64,000 nucleotides of DNA from Bostrychus sinensis (taxonomy: Eukaryota > Chordata > Actinopteri > Gobiiformes > Eleotridae). This document shows, piece by piece, positions 44,391-55,335 of the stretch (its first letter is position 1; every line of letters begins with the position of its first letter). The position numbers and the translations under genes were made by a program. The notes beneath the pieces are model-generated. The model made no database searches. It saw nothing but the letters and a program-made list of their open reading frames with translations, and had not been told where the DNA came from. The DNA lies in the NCBI GenBank assembly GCA_020698575.1, contig CM036254.1, forward strand, positions 28,052,526 to 28,116,525. The letters run 5' to 3'.

Positions 44391-44447
44391 ACCTATGACC
44401 AAGACATCTTTCTCCATAGTTTTCACCTTTCACATGACTTCACTGTG

Positions 44448-44552
44448 TGATGTGGGTGAAGTGTCTTGCCCAAGGACACAATGGCAGTATGCACTTGTCG
44501 TAGAGGGAATCAAACCACCAACCCTCTGGTTAGTGGGCAACCTGCTTAACGT
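44448..44552 (-). mobile_element. SINE head/body fragment
   Basis: Minus strand AAGCAGGTTGCCCACTAACC, GGTTTGATTCCC (B box) and GCATACTGCCATTGTGTCCT, then GGCAAGACACTTCACCCA. The A box is lost. Confidence 0.8.
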
Positions 44553-44592
44553 TTCAAGTAGAAAAATACTGTAAAACTGTAAAATGAATTCC

Positions 44593-44597
<5 letters not shown>

Positions 44598-44640
<43 letters not shown>
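44598..44640. repeat. (TA)n microsatellite, left of the LINE
   Basis: About 21 TA units directly abutting the 3' end of the R4-like LINE. Confidence 0.95.
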
Positions 44641-44645
<5 letters not shown>

Positions 44646-46466
44646 ATTAAAAAATTGTCCTCTCGCCCTCCGCGGGCGGTTTCATCCATCCAAGCTCGGG
44701 TCCTCTACCAGAGGCCTGGGAGCTTGAGGGTTCTGCGCAGTATCTTTGCTGTTCCTAGGACTGCGCTCTTCTGGACTGAGATGTCTGATGTTTTTCCTGG
44801 GATCTGCTGTAGCCACTCTTCCAGTTTGGGGGTTACTGCCCCGAGTGCTCCGATGACCACGGGCACCACTGTTGCCTTCACTTTCCAGGCCTTCTCAAGT
44901 TCTTCTTTGAGGCCTTGGTACTTCTCTAGCTTCTCGTGTTCCTTTTTCCTGATGTTACAATCGCTTGGTATTGCGATGTCAACCACAACGGCTTTCCTCT
45001 GCTGTTTGTCCATCACCACAATGTCCGGTTGGTTTGCCACTACCATTTTGTCTGTCTGGATCTGGAAGTCCCACAGGATCTTAGCTCGGTCATTCTCTAT
45101 CACCTTTGGAGGTGTTTCCCATCTTGACCTCGGGACTTCCAGACTGTACTCTGCACAGATGTTCCTGTACACTATACCAGCCACTTGGTTATGACGCTCC
45201 ATGTATGCTTTCCCTGCCAGCATCTTACAGCCTGCAGTTATGTGTTGGATTGTCTCAGGGGCCTCTTTGCACAGTCTGCACCTGGGGTCTTGTCTTGTAT
45301 GGTAGATCTGGGCCTCTATTGCTCTGGTGCTCAAGGCCTGCTCCTGTGCAGCCATGATCAGTGCCTCTGTGCTGTCCTTCAGTCCAGCCCTTTCTAGCCA
45401 TTGGTAGGATTTCTCGATGTCAGCCACTTCAGTTATCTGTCGATGGTACATCCCATGTAGGGGCTTTTCCTCCCATGATGGTTCCTCCAGCACCTCATTC
45501 TCTGTTTTCCACTGCGAGACATTCACTGAGAACTTCATCTGTTGAGGCCATCTTCCTGATGTAGTCAAGGATCTTGGATGTTTCATCCTGGACAGTGGTT
45601 CTGACACTCACTAGTCCTCTGCCTCCTTCCTTGCGCTTAGTGTACAGTCTCAGGGTGCTGGATTTGGGGTGGAACCCTCCATGCATGGTTAGGAGCTTTC
45701 GTGTTTTCACATCTGTGGTCTGAATCTCTTCCTTTGGCCAGCTTATTATTCCCGCAGGGTATCTGATGATCGGCAGGGCATAGCTGTTGATTGCCCGGAC
45801 TTTGTTCTTGCCATTGAGCTGACTCCTTAGGACTTGCCTTACTCGTTGGAGGTATTTGGCTGTGGCTGCTTTTCTTGTGGCCTGGTCCAGGTTGCCATTT
45901 GCTTGTTGGATTCCAAGGTACTTGTAGCTGTCCTCAATGTCTGCTATTCTGCCGTCTGGGAGTGGGACCCCTACTGTATGGACGACCTTCCCTCTCTTTG
46001 TCACCATCCGCCCACACTTCTCAAGTCCGAATGACATTCCGATGTCATTGCTGTAGATCCTGGTTGTGTGGATCAGTGAGTCAATGTCTCTCTCGCTCTT
46101 GGCATACAGCTTGATATCATCCATGTAGAGGAGGTGACTGATGGTGGCCCCGTTCCTGAGTCGGTACCCATAGCCAGTCTTGGTGATTATCTGGCTGAGG
46201 GGGTTCAGACCTATGCAGAACAGCAGCGGGGACAGAGCATCTCCTTGGTATATCCCACATTTGATGGACACTTGTACAATTGGCTTGCAGTTGGCCTCAA
46301 GGGTGGTCTTCCACTGCCTCATCGAGTTTGCAATGAAGGCTCTTAGAGTCCTGTTGATGTTATACATCTCCAAGCATTCCATGATCCATGTGTGTGGCAT
46401 TGAGTCATAGGCTTTCTTGTAATCAATCCAGGCGGTGCACAGATTAGTGTGTCTGGCTTTGCATAT
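44641..46466 (-). pseudogene. R4-clade (Dong/Rex6-like) non-LTR retrotransposon, 5'-truncated
   Basis: Minus-strand polyprotein relic in two frames. The first (from about 46466 to 45495) has reverse transcriptase motifs: AWIDYKKAYDSM (motif A), YQGDALSPLLF (motif B) and LLYMDDIKLYA (motif C with the YMDD centre). The second (to 44705) has a CX2CX8HX4C knuckle (CRLC..HITAGC) and a PD-X14-D segment (QPDIVVMD..VVVDIA). Knuckle plus PD-D nuclease at the C-terminus is the layout of R2/R4-type LINEs with a restriction-like endonuclease. The family usually carries a longer N-terminal part, lost here by 5' truncation inside the RT. One frameshift, near 45512-45518, separates the frames; no other stop interrupts them. 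The 3' UTR is only about 64 bp, with a GC-rich possible hairpin (CGCCCTCCGCGGGCGG on the plus strand). Clade assignment is from memory of domain layout. Confidence 0.88.
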
Positions 46467-46469
46467 ATA

Positions 46470-46514
<45 letters not shown>

Positions 46515-46518
46515 TTTT
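46463..46518. repeat. (TA)n then T run, right of the LINE
   Basis: About 20 TA units with one TTTA interruption, followed by 13 T. It is the likely other half of the target tract. Confidence 0.95.
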
Positions 46519-47234
46519 ATGAAGAAAGTTTATTTTTCAATATCTCATCAATATTCAATGTTTCTGGATTTGCAAAAGCGTCCCTTTTGTGATGGTTGGG
46601 TGGTATATCTCACTGACTCTATTTTATTCATGCCTAGATACAGTATATTGGGTCAAAGTTTTGCCCTGGAGTCAGTATGCAGCCTTTATACCTTCTTTTG
46701 ACAAGGGCTTTGGTGTGGCAGAGCTTGTGATCCATGCGGTTTGAGGTTTTTGCAGTCGGCTGGTGATGTGTGCACGTCATAGATTTGGGTGGGGGGGGGG
46801 GGGTGGAAGTTGGTCACAATATGTTCAATAATTCATGGCTGAGGTCTGCAGTACAAGGTGTTGGAGACCAGCTGGCTATAGTAAGTCTCTTCTTTGCGAA
46901 TCGCTTGAATGGAAAAAGGAGAAAAGGCGGACGGTGAGTTCTGGCCAGGGCCGCTGGATGGACAGAGACACTTCATAATTCATGAGAGTATGATAAGGAA
47001 CTAAAAGCTTTGTCTGACTCTGACAGAAAGAGGTGGACTGAGGGGCAGCAGGCGGGATGGTGGCTGAAGGAAGGAGTAGGCAGGTTAAAATTAAGGCTTA
47101 CAGACAGAAAAGAAAGAAAATAAAGATACATATAAATAAAGAATAAGTGAAGGACAGAGAGGGAATTAAACCTATGCCCAAACCTTATCTCTTCAACCTT
47201 TTGTAGCAGATGTTTCAAGGTATGGTCTGGGGGA
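46519..47234. other. Unassigned sequence; G run at 46787-46805
   Basis: Includes a G-rich run interrupted by one T (about 17 G). An 81-codon minus frame is without a domain. Confidence 0.45.
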
Positions 47235-47276
47235 AGCTGGAATCAAACTGCCAACCTTTTGGTTAGTTGATGCCTC
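47235..47276 (-). mobile_element. SINE head fragment
   Basis: Minus strand CTAACCAAAAGGTTGGCAG and TTTGATTCCAGC is a B-box region of the first SINE family. Confidence 0.5.
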
Positions 47277-47296
47277 TGTTTCACTGTACACTACAT

Positions 47297-47826
47297 CAGT
47301 GGTTCCCAACCTTTTTTGTCTCGTGTACCCCCTGGGCTTTTTTTCATACAGTCACTCATACTTGGTGATAATTCTTAAAAAATTGGTCATATAAAGTATC
47401 TGTGTTCATTGGTACAAGAACTATGTACTTTATTGTAAATGCTTACTCTCCTGCATTTGTTTCTGTTAAATTCAAGATAAAAAGGACAATCCTGCCTTTT
47501 AATAAAAATATAAAATAATAAAAGCATACATATAACAATATTAACTCGCATTACACATATTTTATGTTCAAAATAAACTTGGGAATAACAAAAATAAATA
47601 ATCTAAAAATGATAATAAATGTACAACTAAGAAAAAATGTATTAATCTGAATAAGCTGCTAAACCTAAAAAAAGAGAACAAAATGTAATCATATTTTTTA
47701 GCAGTTTACACAGAGGTTTCAATCATTCAGTTTGAAAGCATTGCAAATATTTTCTTATCATGTTGGAAATACAGTAAATGATGAAATAATTCCAAGTACC
47801 CCCTGCTAAGTGCATGCGTACCCTAG
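47297..47826 (+). mobile_element. hAT-type element, right end lost
   Basis: The left end CAGTGGTTCCCAACCTTTTT followed by GTGTACCCCCTGG is the classic terminus of a vertebrate hAT family. Near the right, AAGTACCCCCTG and GCGTACCC mirror it inverted, but the terminal CAGTG complement is missing. A SINE fragment abuts there. Confidence 0.7.
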
Positions 47827-47827
47827 T

Positions 47828-47885
47828 GTTCACAAGCCAGTCCCAAGCTCGGATAAATGGAGGGGCTTGTGTCAAGAAGGACATG
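47828..47885 (-). mobile_element. SINE 3'-body fragment
   Basis: Minus strand ATTTATCCGAGCTTGGGACT and GGCTTGTGAACAC match the dispersed block at 3.2 kb. Confidence 0.6.
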
Positions 47886-48606
47886 CAGCTTAAAAATCTG
47901 TGCTAAATTAACATGCAATGAATTTATTAATTAACTCACACTATGAAGCATTAGTTACATATTAGTTAAAAGTTAGTAAATATGTAGTGATTATTTCTAA
48001 AGCATTACTTCAATTTTAATAAACACAACTGAGTTATAAATGTTTGAATAATGTTAAATTCCTGTATAATAAACTCATGTTAGTCAGTGCAATGTTATAA
48101 AGATCAGTGATTCTTCAGTATCTATAAACTGAGACTTCTGTGTTATATCCACTCTTATCTGTTCTACACTATCTTGTTACTTTTGTGAAATAAAAAATAA
48201 TACAAAATAAATAAATAAAAAAAAAAAACAACTAACAGATATGAACAAAAATATGACCATTTTGTTTTTGATGAATGTAAACTCACATTGGCTGGTTACA
48301 AATCATTGTGTTTCTTATCTTTTAAACTTTGCAATTTGTTTCTTAATTTAAAGAAAAATGTTTAATCGCCTAATAGTAGAAAGTGAATCATCTGATAAAC
48401 AAAGAGACTCCAATAGGCTTTATTATCAAGCACCCATTGATTGGTCTATACCATTTATCAACATTGAATTAATTGCTGTCACTATCTACAAAATGCCCCC
48501 ACATAGATAAAGTACACAATTACAATATGCAGTCAGAAACACTATATGAAGTCGTTTGCATTCTGTTGACACACAGTAAACTTTTTAAAAATGATTTTAA
48601 CTGAAT
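47886..48606. other. AT-rich sequence, possible MITE interior
   Basis: Text such as TTAGTTACATATTAGTTAAA resembles the interior of the following MITE, but no ends are seen. Confidence 0.35.
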
Positions 48607-48909
48607 TTTTTGGTAACCCTAGAATAGCTCACAATTATTAAACAGTAATAAAGCATTAACAAATATGTAATTAACAATAACTTAATAAATAGACAGTTTA
48701 TAAATCCTGAATTAATACTGATGTTTATAATTTTTTCCGTGATTTTCATGAGCTCATTACTAAAGATTTAAACGTTATTAACACTGTATAACTCTGTGGT
48801 GTTTATAAATACTGAGGTAATGCTTTGTAAATACTTATACACCTAGTTACTAATCCTTAACTAATACTTAATTAATGGTTAATAGTGTTTTCTAAAGTGT
48901 TACCAAAAA
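48607..48909. mobile_element. MITE with TTTGGTAACAC(T)-type inverted ends
   Basis: The left end TTTTTGGTAACCCTAGAATAG and the inverted right end TTTTTTTGGTAACACTTTAGA match over about 15 bp. The interior is AT-rich with TTAATTAATGG/AACTAAT repeats, as in a common teleost MITE. TSD unclear. Confidence 0.65.
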
Positions 48910-49294
48910 AAAGGATATATGTTTAACCTGTAACTGCAGCAGTTGTGCAAAAATCTTTAACTATAAAGGTTCCAATAAAAAATGTAATGTGCTTTAGTAT
49001 ATATAACATATAGTTTTAGTTCAAGTTATTAAAAAATGAGAGACAAAAAACAATCCCAGAAATACATTTTTGATGAGAAAATATAAAACTCATTGTCTTT
49101 TTGGACACTTTATTATTCCACATTCAGTGGTTTGTAACAACAACAATTGATTTTTTTCAGAATTGGTTGCAAACTCAATTTACAGACATTTTATGAGAAG
49201 GAATGGGCTTAGATACTGTTCAGCAAACTCTTCATTAGGAAAAAGTTGAACCAATTTAATTTAGCAACAGGGTTAGTAGTTAGTTTGTTTTATT
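48910..49294. other. Unassigned AT-rich sequence
   Basis: Nothing recognised. Confidence 0.4.
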
Positions 49295-49412
49295 CTTGTT
49301 CGGGAGCCCATCCCAGTAACTATGGGCCTTAGGCGGGGTACAACCTGGACAGTGGACAGTTAATTGCAGGGCTAAGACAGAGGCATACACAGACAACCAT
49401 TTACTCACATTT
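49295..49412 (-). mobile_element. SINE body/tail fragment, second family
   Basis: Minus strand AATGGTTGTCTGTGTATGCC, TGTCCAGGTTGTACCCCGCC and TAAGGCCCATAGTTACTGGG, in the family order. Confidence 0.75.
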
Positions 49413-49879
49413 AGCAGTGTAACCATAGACGTGGTTGTAGTGAATCGTTTCAGTACAACATGTTCAAGTCTGTGCACTTGTGTACCGTTTCGATAGTATT
49501 TATAATAAATTGAATGATTTAGCTCAAGCTTAAGAGCAGCAGAACTAAATTTCACACACGAGTTTCTTCATGGACGCTATTAAGTGACGGACTGCATACA
49601 CTGTTACCATGGCAAACGCAAAGCCAGAGCTCGAATACTCTTACCTTGCTATGGTCTCCTGTAAGGGAACATTTTGGCTTCCCTGTCAAGATCAATGACG
49701 CCAAAGACAAGTGGGTAAGATGAGAGTTGTGTGTCAACATCGTTCTGCGGAGATGAGGTAACACGTCCAATTTGTTAATGCACTTAAAACAGCATCACCC
49801 AACTGTAAAAGTCACAGCAGATTACACATTTAACCAGCCTTTATCAAGTCATTCGGATCGAGCTAAAGCAATAATCCAC
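49413..49879. other. Unassigned sequence
   Basis: Nothing supported. Two 70-90 codon minus frames without domains. Confidence 0.4.
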
Positions 49880-49965
49880 ATGGACACATGGTTTAGTCCT
49901 GGTGTAACTGATTTAGACCTGGTTTAGGCCTGGTTTAGTCCTGGTTTAGTTCTACAGTAAACATA
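49880..49965 (+). repeat. GGTTTAGTCCT repeat fragment
   Basis: Five or so units (GGTTTAGTCCT, GGTTTAGGCCT, GATTTAGACCT) of the 11-bp repeat found in the hAT family at 24.3 and 43.9 kb. Element ends are not visible. Confidence 0.7.
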
Positions 49966-50299
49966 TAAGATAAATACTGTGGTCTGGACCTCTGTGACCT
50001 CTGTGGTGTGTTTGGCTGTGTCTCTGACCACAGATGGATGGACATCACAGGCTACAAAAAGCTAGTTAAAAGTAACTACATTACATCACATTAGGAGATC
50101 AATACATTTTGCAAGTTTTTTTTTCTGCTTTTTTTTAACTGAAAATGTAACCGACCAATGACCGAGACAACGTGCCTTTCTATACCACAGGCATATGTCT
50201 TCTTAACTTTCGGCAGCTCCCTAGTTCTTCAGGGGTTACCATGCTAAAGAATCTGCATCCATCTGTCTATTAAATTGGCATTGTTTTTACTCTGAAAGC
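49966..50299. other. Unassigned sequence
   Basis: Nothing recognised. Confidence 0.4.
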
Positions 50300-50545
50300 G
50301 TTTTCTGATGCAATCCTCTCCATTTATCCATGCTTGGGACTGGCACAAATACTGCAGTGGCTTCTGTGTAGGTTCTCAGTCTTCCAAAACAATTCAGTAA
50401 AAAAATGTTAAACAAGAAGGTCACCTGGACAATTTTTCTTTCAGATGGAGTGACAAACGTCTTAAAAAAACAAACCTTGTCCAGGTGATCTTCTTGTTTA
50501 ACCTTTTTTACTGCAGTGGCTTGTGACCCTCTGAGGCTGATTTTT
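50300..50545 (+). mobile_element. SINE 3'-body fragment split by a fold-back insertion
   Basis: CTCTCCATTTATCCATGCTT, GGGACTGGCACAAATAC and GCAGTGGCTT are followed, after a 143-bp insertion, by GCAGTGGCTTGTGACCCTCT and GAGGCTGA. These two halves make one normal copy of the dispersed block. Confidence 0.75.
50367..50509. mobile_element. Fold-back insertion with 16-bp target duplication
   Basis: ACTGCAGTGGCTTCTG precedes and ACTGCAGTGGCTTGTG follows the insert (15 of 16 match). The arms GTAAAAAAATGTTAAACAAG..GGTCACCTGGACAA and, inverted, GTAAAAAAGGTTAAACAAG..GATCACCTGGACAA form a hairpin of about 38 bp with a 40-bp spacer. One arm occurs alone at 29.2 kb. The family is not identified. A long target duplication suggests reverse-transcription-linked insertion. 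Confidence 0.75.
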
Positions 50546-51298
50546 GTAGTTATATGTCTTGTTATAAAGAATAATAGTGTACCAAGATGCCATTGAGTTT
50601 ACTCCAACCTCGATTCCCACTGTCTCCACACAAAAGACATTTTTCACAAAGTTGCAGGTTTTCTGAAGGACAAGCCCACCTCATAAAGATCTCGCCGCTC
50701 CAACTGAATTTAAATGGGACGATTACTGCAGCTGACAGTTAGCTAGATAGATAGCCCTCAACTCCACACCCAAATGAAAAATGTGATTTTTGTGCCCCTG
50801 TGTTCTGTCGCTTCCCAAGTTTTTTTTCCCCTATTTTTTTGCCTCAATGTTCTCTCTGGCACAGCTTCAGTAGCTACAGCCGATCATTAGAGCGCTTTGC
50901 TCCTGGCAGCGTTGTTTTTTTCGGGGATCTGGCTGTAGCTGGAAAAGCCGGGAGCATAGACAATCCCAGTGGACAGAAAGGGGAAGAGAAGGGGGGCAGC
51001 TGGGGCCACGCTCCCTGTGCAGTGATTGGAGCATTGTTTGAAGGCGGCAGGACTGGCTGGCAGGTTGACGGAGAGGATGCGCTGAGCGAGGGCGATAGGA
51101 AGGGGAGAAGGTGAGGGACGAGCCGCCTGCGTTTTTCAGATAAACCCTGCGTGTGCTACTTTGAGTTTTGGAGGACGCTGGTGTGATCAGGGTGATTACT
51201 GTATAGGCCCAGCGCTGGCCAAGGAGACTTTCAACATAATCTATGAATCTTAAATTTGTGTTTTTCCAAGAAGCCTTTGTGGATTTGAACATGTCTCC
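50546..51298. other. Unassigned sequence, GC-rich at 50.9-51.2 kb
   Basis: A 104-codon plus frame and a 141-codon minus frame overlap here without domains. The stretch has a purine-rich GGGGAAGAGAAGGGG core. Exonic origin cannot be excluded but is unsupported. Confidence 0.4.
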
Positions 51299-51613
51299 AC
51301 TGAAGTAACTTTGTTAAACAGCTTTGGAGTCAGTGTGATGGTTAAATGTTGCAGGGTGAACAAAGCCCCCTGCACCTCCCCCTGGCATATCTGGAATGGG
51401 AGAACTGACCTGGTTAGCAACAACAAGCTAGCGATGGCTTTATTTCTTAGATTATTGGAATTAAACCCATCGAAATAAAGATCTTAGATAAACCAGTCAA
51501 GCCATGCGAGGGGTGATAGTGCTTTCCTTCGAAATGTAGGGGGGAGTGTCGTACAAAAATATGTGCCCAAAACTGTGAAGAAACAAGCAAAGTTACATGG
51601 TTCCCCTTTAAGC
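51299..51613. mobile_element. MITE of the GTTACATGGTTCCCCTTTAA family
   Basis: The right end GTTACATGGTTCCCCTTTAA is the inverse of TTAAAGGGGAACAATGCAAC at 61.48 kb. The interior CCCCCTGCACCTCCCCCTGG also matches there (CCCCCTGCACCTCCACCTCG). The left tip is lost (GAAGTAACTTTGTTAAAC). Confidence 0.6.
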
Positions 51614-51901
51614 ATTTACAGTAAATGTTGTACTGTTATTGACTGGGTTGAAAGCGTAACCCAACTTAATTTTTACAGCTGAAAAACAAGTGAAAGTGAG
51701 CAAATTTGGAGCTAAAAGCCTATGGTAATACTATGAGGCTAGTATAGTAAAAATAAAACTAGAGAAGAGAAGAGAGCTAGAGAAGTCATAATCCAGTCAC
51801 ATGCTTTCATTTTGTCAATTATATATACAATAATATGCAAAATATTTGGAAGTTCATCTACTGTGTGCATCACAATTATTGATATAATAAAGTCAAATAC
51901 A
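51614..51901. other. Unassigned sequence
   Basis: Nothing recognised. Confidence 0.4.
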
Positions 51902-52095
51902 ATTGTGGTTCTCAAACTGTGGGACGGGTTTCACTAGTGGTGCGCAGGCGTTTTCTGGTGGTACTGAGTCTTTCACAGTTGTAGTGTAATTTAGAGCCAG
52001 TTTACTCCTGGTTCGTCTTGGTTTAGTCTTAGTTTAGTCCTGGTTTAATTTGGTGTAGTTCTGGTTTAGTCCATGTTCTGTCCTTATTTAGTAAA
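51902..52095 (+). mobile_element. hAT-type MITE fragment with GGTTTAGTCC repeats
   Basis: The left end ATTGTGGTTCTCAAACTGTG, the TCTGGTGGTACTGAGTC block, then GGTTTAGTCTTAGTTTAGTC and CTGGTTTAGTCC: the layout of the 24.3-kb element. The right end is missing. Confidence 0.75.
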
Positions 52096-53689
52096 TCATG
52101 TTTCTGCTGATCCCAATCCTATCTCTCAGTTTAGATCTAGATGCATGGCAGGCTGACTTTTTTATACTTTAGATACCTAATTTTGTCAAGATCAAAGCTC
52201 TTTGTGCCATTGGGGGGTTCTATTACTTGCACAATACATTATCATCTATAGTGCTTATCAAATAGCCCTCCATCATAGCCCTAACATCAAAATACTTCAT
52301 AACCTAGAATTAAAGCTGCAACGAGCTGTGATGCAACGAGGCAAGCCTTAAACCAGTACGTCATGTTGATTTATCTTTCCATATAAAAGAAAACTATGCT
52401 CAACAAGAGCTCTTAAACTGAAGCCATAAAGAATGAAAAATCTACAGAAGGTTGATGCTGTTGGTGGTGGGAGAAACCAAGCAAAGGCAAGACTAGATAT
52501 CAATAATGTTGCAAGACTTTTGGCTCTTGAGATGGACTTCAAAGCCGAGCAGAGATACACTGGCATCAGAATTTGTGAATGAAAATCAAAAAATCCTTTC
52601 CAAGCATGTATAAAATGTGTGCACTCTTATTGTGCTGACTTCTAACCTGTACTCACCTTGAAATTTTCTGTTTTGTTGTTAAAACAGTTGTTATTGTGAG
52701 AAAAAAACTGTTTGAACTATCTGACAAATTTTCAGTTATGGCAGCGGTGTAAATGTGTAGAAAGCCTGGAGAGACAAACAAACAGGGCAAAATGAAAGAG
52801 GTTCACCTGTAAAACAGCAGAGCCAGGACACGCAACTGCTCAACGCTTAGAGATTTCCGTTTTGTCAGTGTATCTGATTACCTTAAAATTCTTACTTAAA
52901 TGAGTTTGTTTATGGCATATCATACTTAGATTAAATTCCATCTACAGGTTAAGCTTGGTGGTTACATGCACAGCAGTGACTGCGATATTCCCGCTTACGT
53001 GTTATAAGCATATTCTGATAAAGGATTTGAGTTCAATGTAATGTGGTTTAAAAAAAAATAATAATAAAGGCATGGCCCTTTTAATGTAAACACAGTCAAT
53101 ATCACAGGCAAGATATCATATTAAAATTGGAAGAAAGTACAATTGCCATGACAACCTTTTCTACTATGGTCTACTGACAGTACAGTAATAATGGAAGCAC
53201 ATGTCCCTGAAGTATACACAGATATTATGCACAGTTTATTATCCATTTTCAACATACTGTATAGCGTTATCATGTTTTGAAATTTCTGTAATTGGCAGAA
53301 GACTAAAATTGTCCTGCCAGCATTTTCTCAAGAAGTTGCCAGCCAGTGCCAGCATTTTTTGGTTATTTTCAACAATCTTTGATGTTGAAAAATGTTGTGC
53401 TATAGTTTTATTTAAAGTTTAAATACCAAAATCATTTTTAAAACAGCATTTCATTCTAAGTTCATTTGTTTTTTTTGTTTGTTTTTTTTGTTTTTTGTTT
53501 TGTCAACATTTGAAGGATGGTAGTTTTTTTTACAAAAAACTGACATTTTCAGACAAAAAGCTGAGAAAAATGCATCTTTGTAAAACATTTTTTGGTAAAA
53601 TGTTGTATGCTGTCCTGTTGCCAGAACCTTTTTCTCCGCTTGATTTTCATGTAGCTAGTACTGTACTAGGTGCACAAAGTGCAGAACAA
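52096..53689. other. Unassigned sequence
   Basis: No gene supported. A T/G-rich low-complexity stretch lies at 53467-53501. 52.93-53.05 kb has GGTTACATGCACAGCAGT text that may be part of a decayed MITE. Confidence 0.45.
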
Positions 53690-53757
53690 CGCCCCATATT
53701 TGGTACCAGTGAAAACATGAATGATGGCATAAACCGTCATTGGCAGTGAATGAGTTA
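53690..53757. mobile_element. Possible DNA-transposon right end
   Basis: TCATTGGCAGTGAATGAGTT is the inverse of AACTCATTCACTGCCA, a terminus known from vertebrate MITEs. No left end was found. Confidence 0.35.
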
Positions 53758-54429
53758 AATGATGACATGTCTTAATGTCTCCTCAATAGACACTGACCAA
53801 ATCATTTGATACTGATATTCTCATGTTGATAAGTCGAATGTTAATGTTGCAATTCGATAACAGTTGCTATGTATCTGTGCAAAGTTGCACAATGGAGAGT
53901 GCAGATTGTTTATGTGACTATCAGTTCACATTTGGGCAGACTAAACACTTCCTTTTAAGATGCCTCCCCAGAGTTTTGCAAGCATTTGCCTTAGGAAAGC
54001 CTACAGCCAAATATACTTGTTTTGATCTCATATAAATACCCCATACTATGCAAGCTAGTGTGGAAATGTGTGAAGTTAGCAAAAGTTTGATCTTCTCTGT
54101 ATAGTGTCTTATTTTTAACCATACAAACTAATTACAGTTCAGTTAAACATGCATGCACAATATTTTTAACTTGGTGCATTGCTATGTAGAAAGTTAAAGA
54201 GAACATTTGTCAGGAGTGTTGCAGTCCCATTACATTCGGCCATGGGACTAAGAGGTTGTAGAAGATGCAAAAGCAGTATTGCACCAAGAAACTCCCAATA
54301 TTCCACTGAAAGTCCCTCCCCTTTACAAAGGTTTTCAATGGGACTCATCCTAAATTGATGTGAAGAACTCTGTGTAGGGCGGAGTGCTACAAAAGAAACC
54401 TGCATTTTGGTTCAACAGTATATTTTACT
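53758..54429. other. Unassigned sequence
   Basis: Nothing recognised. Confidence 0.4.
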
Positions 54430-55010
54430 GAGCAATTGGTTGTAAGTAAATGGCGGCCATCTTTGATTCCAGCTGCTGTTTATATCTGACTGCATTGTTT
54501 AGCGCCTGCTCCGTTACATTATCCCTTTATAGCCCAATATGAAAATGACATTGGCGTGTGACATGGAGATCTCTTATTTGCTCATTCCTCGGGACATGTC
54601 CTGTCACATCCCATTACGGGGCAGCGGCTTTGGGAATAGACCGGCACTCGCCCTGACACTCGCCGATGAATTTAGATGTAGCGATCGTGTCCGGGATAAG
54701 CTTTAATAGATTACATTTTATGGTGATGTGGCCTGTCCCCTGTCGCTCAATGTGCACTTATCCCGGGAGCGTTACACATGCATGGCCCGCGCACACAAAC
54801 ACACAATCGCCTGCCCACTCTCATCAAGAATCTATCGGCCCCTATTGCTTATTCAGTTTTCCTCACTTCGTCACAATATTAGGTATGGTTTGCCTTCCCC
54901 ACCTGTGTCTCCTCTCTGGGATATTTCAGAGAGCAATGCAACATTAAAGCTGAAGTACTCCATTTTTTCTCCCTTGGGTTAGAGAGAACCCGTGTAATCA
55001 TCTAATTGGG
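54430..55010. other. Repeat-free tract, candidate conserved non-coding region
   Basis: Complex sequence with CpGs and no repeat match. Two overlapping frames (84 and 93 codons) have no domain. Confidence 0.3.
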
Positions 55011-55154
55011 AATCATCTGTGAAAAAAAATTGACTTTATGATGTCACGTAGGTTCTTTTGTTAAGGATCTTAATCTGCTGGCTAGATATTTCTTATTATA
55101 CAGACTAACAGCGCTAAAATGAAAGCCATACAGTTATATTGTTGTTGGTGACTG

Positions 55155-55335
55155 GTGGGGGTTGTAGTCAAGACCATACTTATTGAGACCAAGGCCTGTC
55201 CAAGAACACAGTGGACCAAGATAAGATTGAGAATTTCAGGTGTGGAGATCAAGTCAAGACCAAGACTTTTAGGGGGACAGAGTCAAACCCGAGACCAAGG
55301 CAAAACCAAGACCAGGTTGAGACCAAACCTTATGA
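55155..55335. repeat. Degenerate GACCAAGACCAAG-type repeat
   Basis: GTCAAGACCA, GAGACCAAGG, GTCAAGACCAAGAC, GAGACCAAGGCAAAACCAAG and GACCAGGTTGAGACC recur with period about 6-12 bp. It is part of a decayed repeat type common in fish. Short frames run through it. Confidence 0.65.

Noticed and set aside
44655..45194. 179-codon plus-strand frame
   Set aside because: It is antisense to the R4-like LINE ORF, whose minus-strand translation has clear RT, knuckle and nuclease motifs.
50430..50465. Possible hammerhead-like core (CAGATGGAGTGAC) in the fold-back insert
   Set aside because: The conserved CUGAUGA and GAAA elements are not both present and the stems do not form as required.
50800..51292. 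Overlapping 104- and 141-codon frames in GC-rich DNA, considered as an exon
   Set aside because: No domain, and both strands are open because of low stop density. No splice or promoter evidence that I can defend.
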